Shown in pieces: positions 1-6,035 of a DNA stretch of 6,035 nt (position 1 is the stretch's first letter; each line of letters starts with the position of its first letter). The DNA is from Alphaproteobacteria bacterium. GTDB lineage: Bacteria > Pseudomonadota > Alphaproteobacteria > Rickettsiales > UBA1997. Below the pieces are notes generated by a model. That model had not been told where the DNA came from and did not search any database. It saw nothing but the letters and a program-made list of their open reading frames with translations. The translations under genes were made by a program, and so were the position numbers. The stretch is from positions 1-6,035 of the forward strand of contig VGDJ01000075.1 of NCBI GenBank assembly GCA_016869775.1, written 5' to 3'.

Positions 1-160
1 TAGAATTGAAACTGGCTTTAATTCTCGATACATGCTTGATATAATTAGTCAAATCGACAAAGAAGAGCTTATGATTCGATTTAGAGATGGCATGTCTCCA
101 GCATTAATCGAGGCGCAAGAGATGAGTTCGGTTTACGTCTTGATGCCGGTTCGCGTTTAG
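1..160 (+). CDS. dnaN: DNA polymerase III beta subunit (sliding clamp), C-terminal fragment
   Basis: This is the last 52 codons of a gene that begins before the window; the reading frame starts at base 2 and stops with TAG at 158-160. The peptide matches the third domain of the beta clamp: FNSRYMLDII near the fragment's start corresponds to the family helix segment, and the C-terminus YVLMPVRV matches the conserved clamp ending (E. coli YVVMPMRL). The clamp is a ring-shaped dimer that tethers DNA polymerase III to DNA and recruits other repair and replication proteins. Only 9 nt separate its stop from the recF start, so the two are probably co-transcribed, as in the ancestral dnaA-dnaN-recF-gyrB order. 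The partner-binding pocket cannot be fully judged from this fragment. Confidence 0.93.
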   Translation, partial: RIETGFNSRYMLDIISQIDKEELMIRFRDGMSPALIEAQEMSSVYVLMPVRV

Positions 161-169
161 TTCTAAATA

Positions 170-1309
170 ATGGCCATTTTAATTACAAAACTGGTTCTAA
201 ATAATTTTCGTAATTTTGATTATAAGAAATTCGATTTTGAATCGAACCAAGTTCTGTTTTATGGTGATAATGGGGTTGGAAAAACTAATGCTCTTGAAGC
301 CATAAGCGTTCTTGGCCGAAATTCCAGTCTTCGTGGCGATGATCTTGAGGAAATGGTGCAGTTGTCAAATACCAATAATTCTTCAGCCACATTTTCTAAT
401 TTTAGTATTTACTCCGAATTAAAAAATCACGATTACATCGACAATATCGTAATAAAATACGATAAAAAAATTCGCAAAAAAACCTATGAATTTAATGGCG
501 AAATAGCTTCGACCAAGCGCCAATCGGATTTAAAAAATTACTTAATAAATTTTATTTTTCTAACTCCTCAAATCGAGCAACTATTCATATTGGGCAAATC
601 TTATCGTCGTGATTATCTCGATAAAATTGTGTGTGACCTTGATTTAAATCATCAAAATCGATTAAACGATTATCAAAAATTATTAAAAGAAAGGTTGCTA
701 ATTTTACAAAAATATCGCAACCAACCAGCGGGAGAAAAGTGGCTTAATATCGTTGAGCATAAAATTGCCGAAATTGGAATTGCCATAGCTTTCGCGAGAA
801 TTGAAGCGATAGAATTTTTTAATAAAGCTATAGAATCTTTTGTATCAAACTTTCCAAAAACTAAACTTTTAGTAAAAGGTGAGGTGGAAAATGAAATTCA
901 TAATAATTCGGCATTAAAAATCGAGAATTTGTACCGAGATAAATTGCAAATAAATCGTCAAAATGACTTAGAAAATTTTCGTACCGATTTCGGAGTTCAT
1001 CGCGCTGATTTTGATGCAATTTTTAGTGATAAAAAATGTTTGGCAACCAGATCCTCAACGGGCGAACAAAAAGCTATGATGATTTCGATTAGTTTAGCGC
1101 GAGCAAAGATTTCAGCCAATTACAAGAATTATCCAACTATTTTAATTTTTGATGAGATAATTTCGCACCTAGATAATCAAAGAAAAATTCATCTATTTGA
1201 TGAAATATTGCAAACAAATTTGCAAAGTTTCTTCAGTGCAACTTCTCAAGACTTAATTCCTGCGCAATATCAACAATCGATGCAAAAAATTAATATACGA
1301 AATTTATAA
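170..1309 (+). CDS. recF: DNA replication and repair protein RecF
   Basis: Encodes 379 aa, a normal RecF length. RecF is an SMC/ABC-like ATPase that, with RecO and RecR, loads RecA at single-strand gaps and stalled forks. Visible motifs in order are: N-terminal beta strand LVLNNFRNF (8-16), as in RecF's FRNY region; Walker A GDNGVGKT (32-39); a helical arm at about 140-270; the GVHR segment (275-278); ABC signature STGEQK (296-301); Walker B ILIFDE (324-329); D-loop SHLD (332-335); and a switch-like FFSAT segment (354-358). The DE...HLD and STGEQK forms are what I know from alphaproteobacterial RecF; gamma and Gram-positive RecF usually show DD...ELD. All catalytic residues are present, so the protein should be active. 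ATG at 170 puts the first strand at the expected distance before Walker A; no Shine-Dalgarno sequence is visible. It follows dnaN by 9 nt, and its TAA abuts the stop of a convergent gene. Confidence 0.96.
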   Translation: MAILITKLVLNNFRNFDYKKFDFESNQVLFYGDNGVGKTNALEAISVLGRNSSLRGDDLEEMVQLSNTNNSSATFSNFSIYSELKNHDYIDNIVIKYDKKIRKKTYEFNGEIASTKRQSDLKNYLINFIFLTPQIEQLFILGKSYRRDYLDKIVCDLDLNHQNRLNDYQKLLKERLLILQKYRNQPAGEKWLNIVEHKIAEIGIAIAFARIEAIEFFNKAIESFVSNFPKTKLLVKGEVENEIHNNSALKIENLYRDKLQINRQNDLENFRTDFGVHRADFDAIFSDKKCLATRSSTGEQKAMMISISLARAKISANYKNYPTILIFDEIISHLDNQRKIHLFDEILQTNLQSFFSATSQDLIPAQYQQSMQKINIRNL

Positions 1310-1588
1310 ATTTCTAGGTTCTTTAGTTAAGAGATCAAGGAGTGAATTGTTGTTAATTTTGGGGGTAACTTTATTTGAAAATTTTGTTTTCAAAAATTTG
1401 GTTAAAAATATTTCTGATTTTTTATTGTCAAAAAAATCATTTCTATAATTATCTTTGAAAAATTCTTGCCCAAAAAAATTAACAAAATCTCTTAATGAAT
1501 TTTTAAAGTTATTAATGAATTTTATATTTCTTTGATGCTTTGAAACAAGCGATTTAATTGATTGGATTTTGGTTTGTAGTTGTGACAT
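1304..1588 (-). CDS. uncharacterised small basic protein, convergent to recF
   Basis: A 94-codon frame on the minus strand, starting with ATG at 1588-1586 and stopping at 1306-1304. I do not recognise a family. The product is basic and helix-prone: an amphipathic start (MSQLQTKIQSIKSL), a Phe/Asn-rich middle with NFFGQEFF near residues 37-44, and a Lys-rich tail ending LTKEPRNL. There is no signal peptide, no membrane segment and no cysteine. In DNA this AT-rich a stop would be expected about every ten codons, so an uninterrupted frame that fills most of the gap between recF and the next intergenic region argues for a real gene. Against it are the absence of a Shine-Dalgarno sequence and of any homology I can name. 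It overlaps the recF 3' end by 6 nt, and the two genes finish in the same TTATAA hexamer. It could be a lineage-restricted protein or a remnant of a longer gene. Confidence 0.5.
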   Translation of the reverse strand: MSQLQTKIQSIKSLVSKHQRNIKFINNFKNSLRDFVNFFGQEFFKDNYRNDFFDNKKSEIFLTKFLKTKFSNKVTPKINNNSLLDLLTKEPRNL

Positions 1589-1841
1589 ATTTTTTTTGAT
1601 TAAATTTTGAAAATTTTTCCAAATTCAAAATCTAAAATTATTTATAAACAAGAGTAAATTTTATAAATTATTTAAACTTTTTTAAACTGTTGCAAAATAA
1701 AAAAAATAATAAAATTTATAAAACAAATAGGAGCTATGATAATATATATAACCTTATAAGAGTAGGTCGTAGATAATTTATAAATATTATTTGTTATTTG
1801 TAAATAATTTAACCTAATTCAAAAAAATAATTTATTATGCA
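1589..1841. other. AT-rich intergenic region between divergent genes
   Basis: This stretch separates the start of the small minus-strand gene from the start of panE, so it should contain promoters for both. The sequence is almost all A and T, with many degenerate TTATAAAT-like words and a short direct repeat of TTTAAAC (about 1672-1688). A TATGAT box at 1735-1740 resembles a -10 element but has no -35 at a usable distance. TTGCAA at 1690-1695 and TTGTTA at 1791-1796 are weak -35 candidates without well-placed partners. No RNA gene, tRNA or convincing promoter can be fixed here. Confidence 0.6.
1604..1631. repeat. 8-bp inverted repeat upstream of the small minus-strand gene
   Basis: ATTTTGAA at 1604-1611 is perfectly complemented by TTCAAAAT at 1624-1631, with 12 nt between the arms. 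It lies 16-43 nt upstream of the minus-strand ATG, where an operator or a 5' UTR hairpin could act. The low sequence complexity makes chance occurrence quite possible. Confidence 0.3.
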
Positions 1842-2768
1842 ATGCAAAATAAACAAAAAAATAAACAAAAAATTTTAGTAATTGGTGCTGGTGCTATTGG
1901 AATTTTTTATAGCTCAAAATTATCTTTAAGTGGATTGCAAGTTATTTTATGGTGTCGATCGAATGCTGAATTAATTCGTGAAAAAGGTATTCATATCAAG
2001 AGTTGTGACGGTGATTTTAATTTTTATCCACACAAAATTATTAATAAACTTGATCAACTCGATGATGAAATTGATTTCATTTTAATCGCCACTAAGGTCT
2101 TACCAGATGTTGATATTGTTGGGATTACAACCAGTATTATAAATAAAAACACTAAAATTATTTTAATACAAAATGGCATTCACATTGAAAAAAATATTAT
2201 AAAAAATTTTAGTCATAATGAAATAATTAGTGCCTTGGCTTTTGTTTGTGTCAGTAGAGAATCGGCAAACATTATTAATCATCAAGATTATGGAAAATTG
2301 GTTATTGGTAATTGCAACGGTAAGTCTTTGGAAAGTTGCAATTATCTTGCAAAATTGTGGCAAGAGTCTGGGATTGAAATTGAGGTAAGTGAAAATATTT
2401 TTTTAGATAGATGGAAAAAACTTGTATGGAATGGAGCCTTTAATCCGCTTTCTGTTATTCTCGGCGCTAAATCGACTGATCAAATTTTAGCAAATGAATT
2501 AGCGTATGATTTGACTAAAAATATTATGAAAGAAATTTGTTTATTGGCCGAAGCTGATAATTGCAAGTTGCCCGACGATATCATTGAAAAAAATATAGTT
2601 GCTACTCAAAAAATGAAATCTTATAAAACTAGTATGCTCCTAGACTATGAAGCTGGGAGACCAATGGAAATTGAAGCCATTCTCGGTAACGCCATTAATT
2701 TCGCAAAATCAAAATCAATATCAACCCCTTATTTATCAACTATTTATGCCATTATTTCGAATTACTAA
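1842..2768 (+). CDS. panE: 2-dehydropantoate 2-reductase (ketopantoate reductase)
   Basis: Encodes 308 aa, close to E. coli PanE (about 303). The enzyme (EC 1.1.1.169) reduces 2-dehydropantoate to D-pantoate with NADPH in the cytoplasm, a step to pantothenate and CoA. The N-terminal Rossmann domain has GAGAIG (15-20), Arg39 at the end of the second strand where the E. coli enzyme uses an Arg to hold the NADPH phosphate, and the QNG motif (110-112). The C-terminal helical domain keeps WKKLVWNGAFNPL (191-203), placing Lys193, Asn197 and Asn201 on E. coli Lys176, Asn180 and Asn184. Ser264 and Glu276 match Ser244 and Glu256 with the same spacing of 12. All catalytic residues are therefore intact. 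ATG at 1842 is chosen over the out-of-frame ATG at 1837; neither has a Shine-Dalgarno sequence. The 3' end overlaps the next gene by 23 nt. Some ApbA/PanE-family members act on other 2-oxo acids, so the substrate is inferred. Confidence 0.9.
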   Translation: MQNKQKNKQKILVIGAGAIGIFYSSKLSLSGLQVILWCRSNAELIREKGIHIKSCDGDFNFYPHKIINKLDQLDDEIDFILIATKVLPDVDIVGITTSIINKNTKIILIQNGIHIEKNIIKNFSHNEIISALAFVCVSRESANIINHQDYGKLVIGNCNGKSLESCNYLAKLWQESGIEIEVSENIFLDRWKKLVWNGAFNPLSVILGAKSTDQILANELAYDLTKNIMKEICLLAEADNCKLPDDIIEKNIVATQKMKSYKTSMLLDYEAGRPMEIEAILGNAINFAKSKSISTPYLSTIYAIISNY

Positions 2769-4050
2769 GAATTTATTTTTGACGATTTTTATTTTTTTTG
2801 TATCTTGCTCGGTAAATGCTCAAAATGTTTCTAATTCAGTCGAATCAGAAAATTTAATTCCGGTTGAATCAAAAAAAAATACAATAAAAAATCAGATACA
2901 ACAAAAAAAATCCTTTCGAAAAAAATCTCAAAAATTTTCTCAAAAAAAATCCAAAAAAACTCTTTCTAAAAAATCCAAAAAAACTATTGGCAAAAAAATT
3001 GTTAAGAGAGTTTATCCAAATAAAAATGATACTCAAAAGCTCGAGGATGTTTCGAAAAATGAGTCTGAAAAATCCTTAAATGTCGATGAAGATCTTAAAA
3101 ATTTAAAAAATAATAATGGCCAAAATTATCAAGAAGTGGCTGGAAATTATTTGATTGAAGCTGAGTTAAAAGATAATTGCGATCGACTAACTGGTTCGGA
3201 GTGTTTTCGTGGAGATAGTTTTTTTCAAGAGCCGTATTTTCACTATACTCTTTTAACAATATTTAATCACAAAGTGATTGCTGAGCAATATTTTGAGGGT
3301 GCTAAAAAAGACAAAGTTTTTCTAAAAGTGCAAGATGGTGAGTTTTTATTATATTCCAAAAATAACAATAAAATATTTGTAGTTATTAAAAATGGCCTAG
3401 TTAATGAATTAATGGTCTTAAAAGGCGATTTAAACAATGAAGTAAAAATTGAAAATAAGTGTCAGTACGTTGATAAGCTTTATGCTTATCATGCTCTATA
3501 TAAAACCAACGAAATTGATGAAAAAAATTTCTTATACTCTGATAAGGCTAATTTCAAAGGTTTGATCGAAGGTAAAATATTTGTTGAAAAATATCAGCCT
3601 AAAGTTTTTTACACGATTTTTAAAACACCCAATAAAGAATATCGTCCAATACAAAATTTAAATTTATGTAAAATGGGTGAAGATATAGAGGCAATCGAAA
3701 GAGATTTTACAAAAAAACAGTGTAATAAAAAAATTAAATGCACTATGCAAATACTTGAAAATTATGGTTCAGAAGGATTTTCTGTTAAAGATCAAAACTA
3801 TTTATTTTCTGAATATTACAGTGCTGATAAAAATTTAAATCTAAACACCCTGCAGATAAATGGACTAATTGATGAGACTAATAAGTTAGGCACTGAGGAT
3901 AAAAAAAATTTAAAGTCACGATGTTTTAATGATAAAAATATTGATCTAATAAGCTGTTCTAAATCTGAGAAATGCAATGATTATCTTGAGGTCGAGAGGT
4001 GTGAAGTTAATTATTATTTTGATTCAAGTAAAATTGGTTTTAACAAATAA
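2746..4050 (+). CDS. exported lysine-rich, cysteine-containing protein of unknown function
   Basis: Encodes 434 aa from ATG 2746. The frame is open back to an ATG at 2647, but 2746 is preferred because it gives a clear signal peptide: basic MPLFRITK, hydrophobic core about residues 10-19, then SVNA|Q with likely signal peptidase I cleavage after Ala25. Cys21 sits in a weak lipobox-like FVSC, so a lipoprotein is a second possibility. Residues 43-93 are extremely Lys/Ser/Gln-rich and probably disordered, with an 8-residue repeat KKSKKTLS/KKSKKTIG at 67-82. Residues 95-130 are mixed-charge linker. From about 130 a longer domain with alternating hydrophobic and charged stretches contains ten cysteines, including NCDRLTGSEC, KKQCNKKIKC and a C-terminal cluster of four; an even number fits disulfides in the periplasm or outside the cell. 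There is no transmembrane helix after the signal. I recognise no family. The 23-nt overlap with panE suggests coupled translation rather than shared function. An envelope protein or a secreted host-interaction factor are possibilities, not conclusions. Confidence 0.8.
   Translation: MPLFRITKNLFLTIFIFFVSCSVNAQNVSNSVESENLIPVESKKNTIKNQIQQKKSFRKKSQKFSQKKSKKTLSKKSKKTIGKKIVKRVYPNKNDTQKLEDVSKNESEKSLNVDEDLKNLKNNNGQNYQEVAGNYLIEAELKDNCDRLTGSECFRGDSFFQEPYFHYTLLTIFNHKVIAEQYFEGAKKDKVFLKVQDGEFLLYSKNNNKIFVVIKNGLVNELMVLKGDLNNEVKIENKCQYVDKLYAYHALYKTNEIDEKNFLYSDKANFKGLIEGKIFVEKYQPKVFYTIFKTPNKEYRPIQNLNLCKMGEDIEAIERDFTKKQCNKKIKCTMQILENYGSEGFSVKDQNYLFSEYYSADKNLNLNTLQINGLIDETNKLGTEDKKNLKSRCFNDKNIDLISCSKSEKCNDYLEVERCEVNYYFDSSKIGFNK
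2944..2985 (+). repeat. 24-nt in-frame tandem repeat in the lysine-rich segment
   Basis: An identical 18-nt word, six A, TCC, seven A, then CT, occurs at 2944-2961 and 2968-2985 with a period of 24 nt, which is exactly eight codons. It encodes KKSKKT twice (residues 67-72 and 75-80). The flanks carry further A tracts, including nine A at 2871-2879 and eight A at 2903-2910. The in-frame period points to local duplication kept under coding constraint. Confidence 0.75.
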
Positions 4051-4115
4051 TATTTTTGGAGGCTAAGCCAAGTTTAAGCAAGAAATTGGCATCAAGAAAT
4101 AATTTTAATGCTATC

Positions 4116-4229
4116 AAAATCATCAAATTTATTTAAAAATAAGAAGAAATTTTTACGCAAAAGGTTAAAAAAAATTATAAAAAAATTTTGTAATTTTTTT
4201 TTGTAAAATCATCAAAATTTATTTAAAAA
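4116..4229. repeat. imperfect direct repeat, two copies 89 nt apart
   Basis: The word at 4116-4139 (AAAATCATCAAA, then TTTATTTAAAAA) recurs at 4205-4229 with one extra A as the only difference. The two copies flank the A/T hairpin at 4167-4202. The match is longer than expected for such simple sequence, and suggests a local duplication or slippage event. Confidence 0.55.
4167..4202 (+). terminator. A/T-only hairpin, possible intrinsic terminator
   Basis: The left arm at 4167-4182 (eight A, TTATAAAA) pairs with the right arm at 4186-4201 over 16 positions, with one U-G wobble and a 3-nt loop; the right arm ends in a run of nine T. It lies 117 nt after the stop of the exported-protein gene and before the rRNA promoter, where insulation between transcription units is expected. 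With no G-C pair the stem is weak, so its efficiency is doubtful. Confidence 0.35.
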
Positions 4230-4338
4230 AATTCGTAAAAAAAATTTCTATAAATCTTCAAAAGTTCTGCAAATCATGTCCTTAAACTCGGTGCAAAAAA
4301 AAGTGCAAATCCGTTTTAAGAAAAAAACATTTAAATGC

Positions 4339-4366
4339 TTGACATATAAAAAAATGAAAACATAAT
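4339..4366 (+). promoter_or_regulatory. sigma70-type promoter of the 23S rRNA unit
   Basis: A perfect -35 box TTGACA (4339-4344), a 16-nt spacer and CATAAT (4361-4366, five of six matches to TATAAT) form by far the best promoter in the window. Upstream, 4318-4338 is A/T-rich like an UP element. Downstream, the discriminator contains CGGCC (4370-4374), a GC-rich patch in otherwise AT-rich DNA, as is typical of stringently controlled stable-RNA promoters. Transcription would start near 4373, giving a leader of about 230 nt before 23S. Control by growth rate or ppGpp is inferred from this architecture only. Confidence 0.75.
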
Positions 4367-4372
4367 TATCGG

Positions 4373-4602
4373 CCTTCTAAATTTTTTAGCTTTATAAATT
4401 CATTTATCAGTTAACAAACTTAAAAGGTGTTTTTATTGCATTTTATTATGTATAAAAACATAAAATCGTGAATATTTGATAGTTAGAGAATACCGCATTT
4501 CGAGTTAAATCGATAATGCAAAATTCAATAAAATCTCAAGATAAACCTTATATCTTTACTCAACTTCTTTGATGTAGATTTACTTCTGCACATAGATTTA
4601 GA
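4373..4602 (+). other. transcribed leader of 23S rRNA (predicted)
   Basis: This lies between the predicted transcription start and the mature 23S 5' end. It contains no tRNA-Ile, tRNA-Ala or 16S sequence, so the 23S gene is not part of a classical 16S-tRNA-23S operon. TTAACAA at 4411-4417 recalls the conserved half of a boxA antitermination site, but the other half does not match. Sequence close to 4603 would be expected to pair with the region after the 23S 3' end for RNase III processing; that partner is outside the window. Confidence 0.55.
4428..4460. repeat. 9-bp inverted repeat in the rRNA leader
   Basis: TGTTTTTAT (4428-4436) is perfectly complemented by ATAAAAACA (4452-4460) around a 15-nt loop. 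A competing pairing, ATTTTAT (4440-4446) with ATAAAAT (4460-4466), shares the right-hand region, so only one can form at a time. A role in leader RNA folding is possible; the A/T-only content makes chance pairing plausible. Confidence 0.35.

Positions 4603-6035
<1,433 letters not shown>

Larger units (their letters stand above)
4051..4338. other. intergenic region before the rRNA promoter
   Basis: This AT-rich gap follows the exported-protein gene. It holds a small imperfect hairpin (GCCAA at 4067-4071, TTGGC at 4086-4090), an imperfect direct repeat, an A/T terminator-like hairpin and three TGCAAA words at 4268, 4292 and 4304. The frame from ATG 4108 is open to TAA 4204-4206 and again from 4207 to 4365; both peptides are lysine-rich and lack a credible ribosome binding site. 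I see no tRNA, no 16S rRNA end and no gene I would defend. Confidence 0.6.

Noticed and set aside
324..345. degenerate signature or damage in RecF, because Walker B has DE and HLD instead of DD and ELD (residue positions 324-335)
   Set aside because: This is the usual alphaproteobacterial form of the motif, so it is a lineage marker and not a defect. The start and end given here are approximate placeholders; the codons for these residues lie at about 1139-1174.
1735..1740. TATGAT as a -10 box for panE
   Set aside because: No -35 element lies 16-18 nt upstream and no extended -10 TG precedes it; such boxes arise often by chance in this AT-rich DNA.
1729..1759. AGGAG followed by ATG at 1736 and a 7-codon frame
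   Set aside because: Only 2 nt separate AGGAG from the ATG, too close for a normal ribosome binding site, and the peptide is seven residues; a leader peptide cannot be supported.
2163..2363. 66-codon minus-strand frame within panE
   Set aside because: It is fully inside a gene with intact catalytic motifs on the other strand, and the translation shows no domain or signal.
2647..2745. 33-codon N-terminal extension of the exported protein
   Set aside because: The segment is polar and overlaps conserved panE codons; it would bury the clear signal peptide that starts at 2746.
4067..4090. terminator directly after the exported-protein gene
   Set aside because: The GCCAA/TTGGC stem is five base pairs with a 14-nt loop and is not followed by a T run.
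4411..4417. boxA antitermination site in the rRNA leader
   Set aside because: Only TTAACAA matches; the preceding half of the TGCTCTTTAACA consensus is not present.

Overview
The window is strongly AT-rich outside its rRNA part and looks like the chromosome of a host-associated alphaproteobacterium, most likely of the Rickettsiales. Three things support this. RecF has the alphaproteobacterial forms of its ATPase motifs (STGEQK signature, and DE...HLD in place of DD...ELD). The 23S rRNA gene stands apart from any 16S or tRNA-Ile/Ala gene and has its own promoter, as in split-rRNA Rickettsiales. Coding is dominated by A-rich Lys/Asn/Ile codons, and start codons mostly lack a Shine-Dalgarno sequence. 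The order is inferred; no species can be named from these bases.

Layout: positions 1-160 hold the 3' end of dnaN (sliding clamp). After 9 nt comes a complete recF (170-1309), so an ancestral dnaN-recF pair is retained, but gyrB does not follow. Instead a small uncharacterised gene lies convergently on the minus strand (1304-1588), and the two stop codons share one TTATAA hexamer. An AT-rich gap (1589-1841) contains the divergent start regions of that gene and of panE. A two-gene unit follows on the plus strand: panE (ketopantoate reductase, 1842-2768), overlapping by 23 nt a gene for an exported, lysine-rich then cysteine-containing protein of unknown function (2746-4050).

Positions 4051-4602 contain no convincing gene. 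They hold an imperfect 24/25-nt direct repeat, an all-A/T terminator-like hairpin, a broken basic reading frame of doubtful meaning, a strong sigma70-type promoter (TTGACA, 16 nt, CATAAT, GC-rich discriminator) and a leader of about 230 nt. From about 4603 to the window end runs the 5' half of 23S rRNA, including the complete L11-binding GTPase-associated centre and no intervening sequence in helix 9.

The genes do not form one pathway. dnaN and recF serve replication and recombinational repair, panE serves pantothenate/CoA supply, and the 23S gene is a separate transcription unit. The least understood element is the exported protein after panE. I see no defence system, CRISPR array, transposon or tRNA.
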